64,000 bases of DNA from Agrobacterium tumefaciens (GCF_017726655.1 NZ_CP072308.1:1054001-1118000); one strand, 5' to 3'; positions 44,209 to 53,377 are shown, counted from the stretch's first letter. The notes: generated from the sequence alone by a model not told the origin. Made by a program: numbers and translations.

Positions 44209-45045
44209 TTAGCCACCTGCGCTAATCACACCCGTTCCCAAGAGCCCAAGCAAAATCAAGCCGATGACCACGCGGTACCAGACGAAGGGCATGTAGCTCT
44301 TGGTCGAGACCAGCTTGAGGAACACGACGATCACGGCGTAACCGACGATGAAGGCGATGAGGGTCGCAAGCCCGGTCTGGCCCCAGCCGACCGGATTGTC
44401 CTCGCCGATGCTCTTGAATAGCTGGTAGAAGCCGGAGCCGAAGACGGCGGGAACGGCAAGCAGGAAGGAATATCGGGCTGCCGCCTCGCGGGTGTAGCCC
44501 AGAAGCAGGCCGGCGCTGATGGTGCCGCCGGAACGCGAGACGCCCGGGATAAGTGCCATGGCCTGCGCGAATCCGAAGAGGATGCCATCGCGCCAGATCA
44601 GCTGGTTCAATTTATAACGCTTCTCCCCGATCCTGTCGGCCACGCCAAGGACGATACCGAAGACGATCAGCATCACCGCGGTGATATAAAGGTTGCGCAG
44701 CGAATGTTCGATCGCATCCTTGAAGAACAGCCCCAGAAACACGATCGGTACAGAACCGACGATGATCAGCCAGCCTAGCCGGGCATCAGCCTTGTCATAA
44801 GGACCGAGGCGCAGGTTCTGCCGCAGCCAGGCGGCGGCGATCCGCATGATGTCTGACCAGAAATAAACCAGCACGGCCATTTCCGTGCCGATCTGGGTAA
44901 TGGCGGTGAAGGCGGCTCCGGGATCTGCGCCGGAGGGCAAGAACTCCCCGGCGATCCTCAGATGCGCGCTTGAAGAAATCGGAAGAAATTCCGTAAGTCC
45001 TTGCAAAAGACCGAGAAATCCGGCCTCCATCCAACCCATGCTCAT
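44209..45045 (-). CDS. uppP: Undecaprenyl-diphosphatase
   Basis: A 278-residue membrane enzyme (BacA/UppP) with GLTEFLPISSSAHL near the N terminus and PGVSRSGGTISAGLLLG in the middle, the two catalytic regions. It recycles undecaprenyl pyrophosphate for peptidoglycan and other envelope polymers and confers bacitracin tolerance. The start at 45045 (MSMGWMEAGF) is chosen by the family's hydrophobic start. 45039 is equally possible. Confidence 0.93.
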   Translation of the reverse strand: MSMGWMEAGFLGLLQGLTEFLPISSSAHLRIAGEFLPSGADPGAAFTAITQIGTEMAVLVYFWSDIMRIAAAWLRQNLRLGPYDKADARLGWLIIVGSVPIVFLGLFFKDAIEHSLRNLYITAVMLIVFGIVLGVADRIGEKRYKLNQLIWRDGILFGFAQAMALIPGVSRSGGTISAGLLLGYTREAAARYSFLLAVPAVFGSGFYQLFKSIGEDNPVGWGQTGLATLIAFIVGYAVIVVFLKLVSTKSYMPFVWYRVVIGLILLGLLGTGVISAGG

Positions 45046-45167
45046 GTGCTTTGATGTCCCTGCTGCGAATCGAGATCGCAGCATTATGCATCAATCGGGG
45101 CAAATCCGTGTTGCATCGCACCATGAAAAATGACGTCCACGGCACTTGCTTTTACCCGTGATTTCTT

Positions 45168-45557
45168 TCAGGCCGCCTTCTCCGCCACCTGCGGAAGCTG
45201 GGTGTATTTCGCGCCGTTTTTACAGACGACGTGCGCATCGCCCCAGCTTTTCAGGGCCGAAATCACCGGCCGCATCGTCTCGCCCAGCGGTGTGAGCGCG
45301 TAATCCACGCGCGGCGGCACGACGGGGAAAACGGTGCGGGAAATCAGGCCGGCCTCTTCCAGCTCGCGCAGCTGCTTGGTCAGCATGCGCTGGGTGACGC
45401 TCGGAATATGGCGGCGCAGCTCGTTGAAACGCAGGGTGCCCTCATTGATGAGGTGATAGAGGATCACGCCTTTCCATTTGCCATCGAGAAAACTCAAGGC
45501 CGATTCCACCGGGCAGCCGGGAAAATTGCCCGTCAGTTTGGCGCGCGGTCGCGACAT
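45168..45557 (-). CDS. HxlR-family transcription regulator
   Basis: A 129-residue winged-helix protein: CPVESALSFLDGKWKGVILYHL then LRFNELRRHIPSVTQRMLTKQLRELEEAGLISR and YALTPLGETM, the HxlR signature, with a lone N-terminal cysteine (C16) as seen in redox-responsive members such as YodB and QorR. It is divergent from the quinone-reductase-like gene 104 bases away and probably controls it. Confidence 0.88.
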   Translation of the reverse strand: MSRPRAKLTGNFPGCPVESALSFLDGKWKGVILYHLINEGTLRFNELRRHIPSVTQRMLTKQLRELEEAGLISRTVFPVVPPRVDYALTPLGETMRPVISALKSWGDAHVVCKNGAKYTQLPQVAEKAA

Positions 45558-45661
45558 CTACAGTATCCTTTTTGTGTGTATCATCACAAAATGTGCATTC
45601 TTGCGATCGATGTTCATATGTATCAAGTAAGAGGCACGCAAACAAGCAAAGGAGACTGTTC

Positions 45662-46678
45662 ATGCGCGCCATCGGTTACAAGACGAGCCAGCCTATCACC
45701 GCCAGCGATGCTCTGATCGACATCGAGCTGCCCCAGCCGGACGCGAAAGGGCACGATATTCTGGTTGAAGTGAAAGCGGTTTCGGTGAACCCCGTCGATA
45801 CCAAGGTCCGTCGCAACCAGTCGCCGGAAAACGGCGCCACCCGCGTGCTTGGCTTCGATGCGGCCGGCGTGGTGAAGGCCGTTGGCGACAAGGTCTCGCT
45901 GTTCAAACCGGGTGACGAAGTGTTTTACGCCGGTGTCATCAACCGTCCCGGCTCCAACAGCGAATTCCATCTGGTCGATGAGCGCATCGTCGGCACAAAG
46001 CCGAAATCACTCAATTTCGAGGAGGCCGCCGCCCTGCCGCTGACAGCGATCACCGCTTACGAGACGCTGTTCGACCGGCTGCGGGTGAAGGAGCCGGTTC
46101 CGGGTGCTGCCAATGCCGTTCTTGTCATCGGCGGTGCTGGCGGCGTCGGTTCTATCGCCATCCAGCTTCTGCGTGCCCTGACGGATCTCACTGTCATCGC
46201 CACGGCATCGCGGCCGGAAACGATCACGTGGGTCAAGGAGCTAGGCGCGCATCACGTCGTCGACCACAGCAAACCGATAGCGCCGCAGGTGGAGGCGCTG
46301 GGCCTCGGCGCGCCGGGCTTCGTTTTCTCCACGACGCATAGCGACATCCACGCGGCCGACAGCGTGGCCACCATTGCGCCGCAGGGCCGCTTTGCCCTGA
46401 TCGACGATCCGGCCGGCGGCTTCGACGTGATGGCCTTCAAGCGCAAATGCATCTCGATCCACTGGGAAATGATGTTCGCCCGCGCTGTATTTGAAACGCC
46501 CGACATGATCGAACAGCACAAGCTGCTCAACCACGTTGCCGAACTGGTCGATGCCGGCAAGATCAAGACGACGCTGACCGAGGTTTTCGGAACCATCAAT
46601 GCGGAAAATCTGATCAGGGCGCATGCGCTGATCGAAAGCAACAAGGCCAAGGGCAAGATCGTTTTGTCGGGCTTTTAG
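45662..46678 (+). CDS. Zinc-type alcohol dehydrogenase/quinone oxidoreductase
   Basis: A 338-residue MDR-superfamily enzyme with a GroES-like N-terminal domain (ILVEVKAVSVNPVDTKVR) and Rossmann motif VIGGAGGVGSIAIQLLRAL. The structural zinc cysteines are absent, as in zeta-crystallin-like quinone reductases. AAAGGAGA stands seven bases before the ATG. It is divergent from an HxlR regulator, a common arrangement for quinone or aldehyde detoxification. NADPH as cofactor is inferred. Confidence 0.85.
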   Translation: MRAIGYKTSQPITASDALIDIELPQPDAKGHDILVEVKAVSVNPVDTKVRRNQSPENGATRVLGFDAAGVVKAVGDKVSLFKPGDEVFYAGVINRPGSNSEFHLVDERIVGTKPKSLNFEEAAALPLTAITAYETLFDRLRVKEPVPGAANAVLVIGGAGGVGSIAIQLLRALTDLTVIATASRPETITWVKELGAHHVVDHSKPIAPQVEALGLGAPGFVFSTTHSDIHAADSVATIAPQGRFALIDDPAGGFDVMAFKRKCISIHWEMMFARAVFETPDMIEQHKLLNHVAELVDAGKIKTTLTEVFGTINAENLIRAHALIESNKAKGKIVLSGF

Positions 46679-46703
46679 GCTTTCCGTGCACCTATCAGGG
46701 CGG

Positions 46704-46788
46704 ATCGGCTCGGTGCTGGGAGGGCGGGAGAAACCCTTCTGCTTCTTTTAAAGCCCCAGCCGATTCCCTTGCCAGGTCATGCCCTCCC
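46704..46788. other. Structured convergent intergenic RNA candidate
   Basis: ATCGGCT (46704-46710) is complementary to AGCCGAT (46758-46764), and GGGAGGGC (46718-46725) to GCCCTCCC (46781-46788). The pairs interlock, giving a possible pseudoknot. It lies between the dehydrogenase stop and the converging pentapeptide gene, so a 3' structure or terminator is the simple reading. Confidence 0.3.
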
Positions 46789-46856
46789 GGCCGGGCTAAG
46801 GGCATCACATCCGTACCGCCGGCGCAGTTCAACTGCAATCGATAAGACGGACTGCG

Positions 46857-47597
46857 TCAATCGTCGTCAGGGTCTTCCGCGCAGGGCCAGGAGGCAGGCG
46901 CAGTCAGCCCGCTCGGCAATTTTGTCTTCGCGTCACCGCAGGCGATATCAATCTGCTTTTGTTCGAGACCCGTTGCCGTGGAGAGATCGACGCCTTCGAT
47001 CCGGGTCAGCAGCAGGAATGCGTTGGTAAAATCGACCGGCCCGCCCACTTTCGCACCCTCGAAACGGGCACGCGAGAGGTTGGTCAGGGAAAATTTCGAG
47101 CCGTTCAGTGAGGCCCCTTCGAAATCCGCGCGGCCAAGTTCGGCCTTGGTGAAATCCGTGCCATCGAGCTTGGTATTCTCGAACTTGGTACGCTGCATCT
47201 CGGCGTTGATGAATTTGGCGTTGGTGGCATCGGCGGCGGAAAAGTCGCTGCGATAGGCTTCAACCTTGGTCAGATTGGCGCCCTGAAGGTTCGCTTCGGC
47301 AAGGGATGTGCGGATCAGCTTGGCCTTTTCCAGATTGGTGCCTTTAAGCGATGAACCGCGCAGATCGGTATAGGTAAAGTCCGTGCCGTAGAGCATCGCG
47401 GAGTCGAGATTGCTGCCGCCCAGCATCAGCAGGCGCTTGTTGCACTCACGCCAGTCTATGCCCGCCATCGCATCGGAGCGGCAGCTTGCCGCCGCCAGCG
47501 GGCTGCCACTGAAGGTGATGGCAACCAGCGCAAGCACCGCCACGCTGCCAACCAAACCTGTCTTTCGCACGATCTTCAGCCTTTGAAAGCCAGACAT
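46857..47597 (-). CDS. Exported pentapeptide-repeat protein
   Basis: A 246-residue protein with a signal or anchor segment (GLVGSVAVLALVAITFSGSPLAAA, about 14-37), a Cys-containing lead-in CRSDAMAGIDWRECNK, then about 25 A(D/N)LXX pentapeptides (LDSAMLYGTDFTYTDL...LNGSKFSLTNL) forming a right-handed beta-helix. A short tail with CGDAK and WPCAED may close a disulfide. The start at 47597 follows GGGAG by eight bases. Periplasmic location is inferred. Function is unknown. Confidence 0.85.
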   Translation of the reverse strand: MSGFQRLKIVRKTGLVGSVAVLALVAITFSGSPLAAASCRSDAMAGIDWRECNKRLLMLGGSNLDSAMLYGTDFTYTDLRGSSLKGTNLEKAKLIRTSLAEANLQGANLTKVEAYRSDFSAADATNAKFINAEMQRTKFENTKLDGTDFTKAELGRADFEGASLNGSKFSLTNLSRARFEGAKVGGPVDFTNAFLLLTRIEGVDLSTATGLEQKQIDIACGDAKTKLPSGLTAPASWPCAEDPDDD

Positions 47598-47848
47598 TCT
47601 CTCACTCCCCGTCGTCGGGCGGCGCAGACACTTCCGAGCCTGCCCAAGGACCAAACGCAGATTCCAGGCGTTCCTGCATTCACCACCCGCAACCCGCGGG
47701 CAAGGCGATGCTACAACACCCCAACATCCTATATGTAAGAAATCGAAGAGCAATCCACAAATACTGACGGGGATACGGGCTGCGGAGGCTGCTGCTGCGT
47801 CACGGGTGACATCGATGTCTCGATAGTCGTGGCGCGCTCCACCACCTC

Positions 47849-47962
47849 CGTCATGCCGGCCTCGAGCCGGCATCCAGCCAGCCCAAGTCCTTGGGCTGAA
47901 AAGACAAATCTCGCCGCGCAGACGCGCTTCGGCTGGATACCGGCTCAAGGCCGGCATGACGG
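47849..47962. repeat. Dispersed palindromic repeat, copy E
   Basis: Ends CGTCATGCCGGCC and GGCCGGCATGACGG with internal CCCAAGTCCTTGGG, between two minus-strand genes. The remaining 250 or so bases of that gap hold no recognisable gene. Confidence 0.85.
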
Positions 47963-48082
47963 AAACGACCTAAGTCAGATAAGCGTCCAGCGCCGACGCG
48001 ACAGCCCGGTTCGATGACGACTGCACCCTCGCAACGACATCGCCGAAACAGTCGTTGCGCGATTTTTCGCTCGTTCACACCA

Positions 48083-49747
48083 TCACATATTGGCGTAAAC
48101 CGGCCCCTCGCCGCCCTGCGGCGGCACCCAGTTGATGTTCTGGTTGGGATCCTTGATATCGCAGGTCTTGCAGTGCACGCAGTTCTGGGCGTTGATGACG
48201 TAAACTTCCTCGCCATCCTTCTCCACCCACTCATAGACGCCGGCGGGACAGTAGCGCGTCGAGGGGCCGGCAAAAACGTCGTGTTCGGAACGCTTCTGCA
48301 ACTCCATGTCCTTCACCTGAAGATGCACCGGCTGGTCTTCCTCATGGTTGGTGGAGGAGAGGAAGACGGAGGACAGGCGGTCGAAGGTCAGAACGCCATC
48401 CGGCTTCGGATAGGCGATCGGCTTGTGCTTGGAGGCGGGCTCAAGGCTCTGGGCATCCGTCTTGCCGTGCTTCAGCGTGCCGAAGAAGGAGAAGCCGAGA
48501 AGCTGGTTCGTCCACATATCGAGACCGCCGAGCGCCACGCCAATGGCCGTGCCGAACTTCGACCAGAGCGGCTTGACGTTCCTCACCCGCTTCAGGTCCT
48601 TGCCGATATCGCCGTCGCGCCATTCGGCCTCGATCTCGGCAACCTCGTCGTGGGCGCGGCCGGCGGAAATCGCTGCGGCGATCTTTTCCGCCGCCAGCAT
48701 GCCCGACAGAACCGCATTATGGCTGCCCTTGATGCGCGGAACGTTGACGAAACCGGCGGAACAGCCGATCAGCGCGCCACCCGGGAAGGTGAGCTTGGGC
48801 ACCGACTGATAGCCGCCCTCGGTGATGGCGCGCGCGCCATAGGAGATGCGCTTGCCGCCCTCGAACGTATCGCGGATCGCCGGATGCGTCTTGAAGCGCT
48901 GGAATTCCTCGAAAGGATAAAGATAGGGGTTCTTGTAATTGAGATGCACCACGAAGCCGACGGCGACGAGGTTATCTTCCAGATGATAGAGGAACGAGCC
49001 GCCACCGGTCTTGAAGCCGAGCGGCCAGCCGAAGGAGTGCTGCACGAGGCCCTGTTTGTGTTTCTCCGGCTTGACCTGCCAGAGTTCCTTGATGCCGATG
49101 CCGAACTTTTGCGGCTCGCGGTCCCTGGACAAATCGAATTTGGAGATCAGCTGCTTGGCAAGCGATCCCCGCACGCCCTCGCCGATCAACACATATTTGC
49201 CGTGCAGTTCCATGCCGCGGGTGAAGTTCGGGCCCGGCTCGCCATTCTTCTCGATGCCCATGTCGCCGGTGGCGACGCCGATGACGGCACCTTCGTCATT
49301 ATAAAGCACTTCAGTGGCGGCAAAGCCCGGATAGATCTCGACGCCGAGTCCTTCCGCCTTTTCCGCCAGCCATCGACAGACGAGGCCGAGCGAGACGATG
49401 TAATTGCCGTGATTGTTCATAAGCGGCGGCATCATGAAGTTCGGCAGGCGGATGGAGCCTGCGGGTCCGAGAAACAGGAACTGGTCGTCCTTGACCTCGG
49501 TCTTGAAGGGGTGCCCCTCCTCTTCGCGCCAGCCTGGCAGCAGCCTGTCGATGCCGATGGGATCGACCACGGCGCCGGAAAGGATGTGCGCGCCGACTTC
49601 CGCGCCCTTTTCCAGCACGACGACCGAAAGCTCCGGCTCCACCTGCTTCAGCCGGATGGCCGCGGCAAGACCGGCCGGACCCGCACCGACGATCACTACG
49701 TCGAATTCCATCGCTTCGCGTTCGGGCAGTTCCATCGCGTCCGTCAT
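48083..49747 (-). CDS. Electron transfer flavoprotein-ubiquinone oxidoreductase
   Basis: A 554-residue membrane-associated flavoprotein: FAD motif VVIVGAGPAGLAAAIRL, ubiquinone-binding helical middle part, and a C-terminal ferredoxin-like [4Fe-4S] site with CPAGVYEW and NCVHCKTCDIKDP. It passes electrons from ETF (fatty acid and amino acid dehydrogenases) to ubiquinone. Length fits the family (about 550). It is a single gene with the ETF subunit genes elsewhere. Confidence 0.95.
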   Translation of the reverse strand: MTDAMELPEREAMEFDVVIVGAGPAGLAAAIRLKQVEPELSVVVLEKGAEVGAHILSGAVVDPIGIDRLLPGWREEEGHPFKTEVKDDQFLFLGPAGSIRLPNFMMPPLMNNHGNYIVSLGLVCRWLAEKAEGLGVEIYPGFAATEVLYNDEGAVIGVATGDMGIEKNGEPGPNFTRGMELHGKYVLIGEGVRGSLAKQLISKFDLSRDREPQKFGIGIKELWQVKPEKHKQGLVQHSFGWPLGFKTGGGSFLYHLEDNLVAVGFVVHLNYKNPYLYPFEEFQRFKTHPAIRDTFEGGKRISYGARAITEGGYQSVPKLTFPGGALIGCSAGFVNVPRIKGSHNAVLSGMLAAEKIAAAISAGRAHDEVAEIEAEWRDGDIGKDLKRVRNVKPLWSKFGTAIGVALGGLDMWTNQLLGFSFFGTLKHGKTDAQSLEPASKHKPIAYPKPDGVLTFDRLSSVFLSSTNHEEDQPVHLQVKDMELQKRSEHDVFAGPSTRYCPAGVYEWVEKDGEEVYVINAQNCVHCKTCDIKDPNQNINWVPPQGGEGPVYANM

Positions 49748-50143
49748 CGTGTCCTCTCAGATCGCCGGTCCCATCCGGCTGTTGTTATCGTCTTTTCCGT
49801 TGCCGCATCGCACCGCCTGCGCCAGACTGAAAGCCCATCTGCGACGCTGCACCAGCCAGCACCTGTCTTCGCAAAGCAAAATGCCTTTGTCGAGCGTCTA
49901 TAACGGCGAATCAGGACACGCGCCACCATATTGTCAGACAACCTGACGAATAAATTTTACTTTTACGTTCACGTCATTCCAGCATATTAACGAGACGCTG
50001 CATCGTCAAGGGTTGGGAAATTCGGCGAGCATTCAACCACCGCAATTGCCAACGGAGCCGCTCACCTCCTTGATATGCCGATTGCGCCGTGCAAACAAAC
50101 ATGTGACTGTCCACCGCCGGGTGGCAACGCAAAGGGGAATCGC
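49748..50143. other. Divergent promoter region, no gene recognised
   Basis: A 396-bp gap between ETF-QO and the histidine phosphatase. Bases around 49940-50000 are AT-rich and suit a promoter. It may mark the left edge of the 50.1-52.4 kb accessory patch. No repeat or RNA gene is seen. Confidence 0.35.
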
Positions 50144-50752
50144 GTGTCGACTATTTACCTGTTGCGGCATGGCGAGACCGTCTGGAATACACTGGGTCGA
50201 TTCCAGGGTCAAAAAGACTCGCCCCTGACGCGGCATGGGATTGAACAGGCTGACCGGGTGGCTTGCATTCTTCGTGACGAGCTTTCCAGCGGCACTCGCT
50301 TGTTCGAGCTGCGGCTAAGTCCGCTAGGCAGAACGCGCGAAACGGCAAGCAGGGTTCAGCGGTTGCTGCCGCTCCATGGCATCGAGGACTCACGGCTGAT
50401 GGAGGTGACCACCGGCTGCTGGGACGGGATGACAAAATTCGAAATAGACGCAGAATATCCCGGCCATCTCGAGGGCTCGGATGCTTTCGATTGGTATTTT
50501 AGATCGCCTGACGGCGAGAGTTTCGATGACGCCTGCCGGCGCGCAAGAACATGGCTTGCCGATATCGACCGGCCCACGATAGCCATATCGCACGGTTTGT
50601 TCGGCCGACTCATCCGCGGGGTCTATGCGGGGCTGTCGCAACGGGAAATGCTGGAGCTCCCCGTTCCGCAAGACGGAATTTATCGTCTCGGCGATGGCGC
50701 CATTCGCTTCATCGACGGCATATGCCAGGACGCCGTGCCGAACGAGATGTGA
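50144..50752 (+). CDS. Histidine phosphatase (phosphoglycerate-mutase superfamily)
   Basis: A 202-residue protein with the phosphohistidine motif LLRHGETVWN (H9), the paired arginine/acid sites of the fold (SPLGRTRETASR; TTGCWDGMT), and the second histidine in AISHGLFGRLIRG. It resembles GpmB/CobC-like phosphatases rather than glycolytic mutases. The GTG at 50144 follows AAGGGG by seven bases. It lies beside a TetR/EamA pair in a patch of visibly lower GC. The substrate is unknown. Confidence 0.82.
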   Translation: MSTIYLLRHGETVWNTLGRFQGQKDSPLTRHGIEQADRVACILRDELSSGTRLFELRLSPLGRTRETASRVQRLLPLHGIEDSRLMEVTTGCWDGMTKFEIDAEYPGHLEGSDAFDWYFRSPDGESFDDACRRARTWLADIDRPTIAISHGLFGRLIRGVYAGLSQREMLELPVPQDGIYRLGDGAIRFIDGICQDAVPNEM

Positions 50753-50827
50753 GACAGCGCCGTGCAGTTTGCCACGAATTCAGCTAGAGCGGGCCGGTCA
50801 TCTATTTCAAGACAAGATGCCGCCACT

Positions 50828-51424
50828 CTAATGCATGTTTGCCATCAGCCTTTGTAAGCCCTTAGTGCGGAACCGGGTGAAAGCGGCTGTATCGCCCGTG
50901 GCCTTCACACGGATGAGCGCGCCTTCGTAGGCCTCGATGATACAAGCGCAGAGGTCCGAAACATCCTCATCGTCGGCAATATCGCCTTCATATTGAGCAT
51001 GCGTAAGCAGTTCGCGGATGCTCGTCTCCCACCGCCTGAATGAAATAGCGAGCGCGTCCCGGACCAGAGCGCTGCGGCCGGCAGCCGTCTGGGCAATCAC
51101 GCCGTAAAGGCAGCCTGCATAAGGTCCGTCCTGTTTTAGCTCGAGTTCCAGCGTCTCGAAATATACCGCTAGTCGCTGCAAGGCGCGCAACGAGGCATCC
51201 GCAAAAAGGCTTTCCCTGATCTGCGCGTATTTTCGCTCGTAGGCCTCGATGACCGCCACCACGAAGTCGTCCTTGCTTGCAAAGAAGTAGTAGAAGGACC
51301 CTTTTGGCACATCCACTTCCTTCAGGATCGGGCCGATCCCGACGCCCTCATAACCATGAGCAAGCAGCTGGCGCATTCCCTCCGAAATGAGACGCATGCG
51401 TGTCGCAGATTGAACACCCATCAC
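50828..51424 (-). CDS. TetR/AcrR-family repressor
   Basis: A 198-residue regulator with an N-terminal TetR helix-turn-helix (GYEGVGIGPILKEVDVPKGSFYYFFASKDDF, about 24-54) and a C-terminal ligand domain of the TetR_C_6 type. It is divergent from the EamA transporter gene. A TAGAC-N5-GTCTA palindrome abuts its start codon, so it very likely represses itself and the transporter. Confidence 0.88.
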   Translation of the reverse strand: MMGVQSATRMRLISEGMRQLLAHGYEGVGIGPILKEVDVPKGSFYYFFASKDDFVVAVIEAYERKYAQIRESLFADASLRALQRLAVYFETLELELKQDGPYAGCLYGVIAQTAAGRSALVRDALAISFRRWETSIRELLTHAQYEGDIADDEDVSDLCACIIEAYEGALIRVKATGDTAAFTRFRTKGLQRLMANMH

Positions 51425-51439
51425 TAGACCGATCGTCTA
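51425..51439. promoter_or_regulatory. TetR-type operator between tetR and the EamA gene
   Basis: TAGAC and GTCTA arms around CGATC, directly before the repressor start codon and 43 bases before the transporter start. TAGAC-type palindromes are common operators of TetR proteins of this kind. Confidence 0.65.
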
Positions 51440-51482
51440 CAATACTGATTATACATACTTACCTCCTCGGGGTGGTGCCGAC

Positions 51483-52370
51483 ATGAGTCTATCACATGAG
51501 CGTTCCAGTGGCATATATCTTGTTGCAGCCTCCGCAGTTTTATGGAGCACAGCAGGGCTTTTCGTGCGCATGGCCGATATGGATGTGTGGTCGATGGTGG
51601 CGTGGCGCTCAGCTTTCACCTTTTTGGCTCTCGGGGCGTTTCTTCTGCTCAGGAATAGACTTACCAGACAGCGGTCGCTGACGTCATTCGGCTTGCCCGG
51701 CCTTGCCGGATGCATGGTGTCTGCGATCGCTGCGATCACCTATGTCGCGTCGTTGCGCTGGACGACCGTCGCCAACGTGATGACGATCTATGCCACGCTT
51801 CCTTTTATTGTGGCCGTCATCGCATTTATGTCCTTGCGGGATCGGGTAAGCTACCGTTTCGCCATTGCCGGCTGCGCCGCTTTCGTCGGCGTATTGATTT
51901 CGGTCGGCGCGGCGGTATCTCAGCAGGATATGCTAGGCATCTTTGCTGCCTTCGTAATGACCACAGGATGCGCCACCCAAATCGTCATCGCGAAGCGCTT
52001 CCCCGACATGGATACCGCTCTGATGACCGCTCTCGCCGCGCTGATCTGCCTTTGCGTCGCGCTGCCGCTGATGCGGTTCGAGCTTCCCGCTCCGACGCAG
52101 GTCGTTGCGTGTGCGCTTTACGGCGTTTTCACCACGGCCCTCGGCTATATACTTCTGCTGCAAGGGTCCCGGCGCATAAACGCCGGCGAAGCCGGATTAA
52201 TTTCCATGCTGGACGTCATCCTCGGACCGGTTTGGGTCTGGCTCTTTTACAACGAAGCCATATCGCCGCTGGTTCTGACGGGCGGCGGCATCGTGATCAT
52301 GTCTGTCTTTTGGTATTTGGCAGAAGGTCGTAGAACCGCCACAGCTCCTTTGAAATTCCCTCCCGCTTAG
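51483..52370 (+). CDS. EamA/DMT-family transporter
   Basis: A 295-residue drug/metabolite transporter with ten predicted helices in two EamA repeats (GIYLVAASAVLWSTAGLFVR start; second repeat from about 150). Probably an exporter of a small metabolite or drug, controlled by the divergent TetR repressor. Codon use is less GC-biased than in core neighbours, in line with acquisition by transfer. Its 3' end abuts a truncated minus-strand reading frame. Confidence 0.85.
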   Translation: MSLSHERSSGIYLVAASAVLWSTAGLFVRMADMDVWSMVAWRSAFTFLALGAFLLLRNRLTRQRSLTSFGLPGLAGCMVSAIAAITYVASLRWTTVANVMTIYATLPFIVAVIAFMSLRDRVSYRFAIAGCAAFVGVLISVGAAVSQQDMLGIFAAFVMTTGCATQIVIAKRFPDMDTALMTALAALICLCVALPLMRFELPAPTQVVACALYGVFTTALGYILLLQGSRRINAGEAGLISMLDVILGPVWVWLFYNEAISPLVLTGGGIVIMSVFWYLAEGRRTATAPLKFPPA

Positions 52371-52511
52371 CCTGACGGGTGAGGACACTCGAACCGCCCA
52401 CTCCTCATCCGTGGTGAACACGATCGTCAGCCGGCGGTTCTGCCGCCTGACGAACCATGCCATGGAAAGCGAAACGGCGAAGCTGAGTAAGGTGGCGACG
52501 ATGGTCCACAT
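52371..52511 (-). pseudogene. Truncated membrane-protein remnant
   Basis: From a minus-strand ATG at 52511 (or 52553) the frame reads MWTIVATLLSFAVSLSMAWF, a good membrane helix, then FVRRQNRRLTIVFTTDEEWAV with core-like codon use. About 50 residues on, at the 3' end of the EamA gene, it loses coding character and continues only antisense to that gene. It looks like the 5' part of a membrane-protein gene cut by arrival of the EamA/TetR patch. It could instead be chance. Confidence 0.35.
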
Positions 52512-52568
52512 TTCGCCGAAATGCTCTATAACCAGCGGATACAGCACTCTCAAGACAGGACAAAATCC

Positions 52569-53363
52569 ATGGATCTCGGCATTTCCGGCAAACGGGCCCT
52601 CGTTCTCGCTTCCTCTCGCGGCCTTGGGCTTGGCATTGCCACCGCGTTAGCGAAAGAAGGCGTCAACGTTCTTCTGGTTGGCAGAAGCGGCGAGAAACTG
52701 GCGGCGAATTGCAAGGCGATCAATGCGCTCGGCAAGGGCAAAGCCGACTGGGTGTGGGGCGACCTTGGCGATGACAATTTTGTCGAGGCCATGGTGCAAG
52801 CCGTTAAGGACAAGCTCGGCGGCATCGATATTCTCGTCAATAATACCGGCGGACCGACACCGGGCCTTGCCCAGGAGATGACGGCGGACAAGCTCGATAC
52901 CTTCTTCCAGTCGATGGTGCTGCGCGTCATCACGCTCACCAACGCGCTGCTGCCGCAGATGAAGGAACAGGGGTTCGGCCGCATCCTCACCGTCGCCTCC
53001 TCAGGCGTGTTCGAGCCGATCCCGAATCTGGCCCTTTCCAACACGCTGCGCGGCGCGCTCGTCGGCTGGAGCAAGACGCTGTCCTCCGAAGTGGCGGGCT
53101 TCGGCATCACCTCCAACCTCCTGCTGCCCGGCCGCATCCACACCGACCGCATTGATGAGCTGGATGGCGCCAACGCCAAGCGCTTGGGCAAGACCGTGGA
53201 GGACATTCGCGAAGCATCCGTCAAGAGCATTCCGGCCGGCCGTCTGGGCACGGTGGACGAATTCGCTGCTGCCGGCGCTTTCCTTTGCTCTGTTCCCGCG
53301 AGCTACATTACCGGCACGATGCTGCGGGTGGATGGCGGCGCGGCGAAATCGAACTGGGGCTGA
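52569..53363 (+). CDS. Atypical short-chain dehydrogenase/reductase-like protein
   Basis: A 264-residue Rossmann protein with the cofactor motif ASSRGLGLG (14-22), NNTGGPTPG in place of NNAG, and S144/S145. The catalytic YxxxK is missing: S157 and R161 stand there. The Tyr-lacking BKR-like SDR subgroup is known to do this. Whether it still reduces a 3-oxoacyl substrate is unclear. AGGAC lies nine bases before the ATG. A GGDEF gene converges on it. Confidence 0.85.
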   Translation: MDLGISGKRALVLASSRGLGLGIATALAKEGVNVLLVGRSGEKLAANCKAINALGKGKADWVWGDLGDDNFVEAMVQAVKDKLGGIDILVNNTGGPTPGLAQEMTADKLDTFFQSMVLRVITLTNALLPQMKEQGFGRILTVASSGVFEPIPNLALSNTLRGALVGWSKTLSSEVAGFGITSNLLLPGRIHTDRIDELDGANAKRLGKTVEDIREASVKSIPAGRLGTVDEFAAAGAFLCSVPASYITGTMLRVDGGAAKSNWG

Positions 53364-53377
53364 GCCGCAATGGCCGG

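Noticed and set aside
46740..46800. CCAGGTCA segment recalling signal-recognition-particle RNA
   Set aside because: The GGAAGGAAGCAGC part of the 4.5S consensus is missing, so this is not ffs.
48014..49903. 629-codon plus-strand frame
   Set aside because: Antisense to ETF-QO, with an amino-acid makeup typical of a reversed coding strand.
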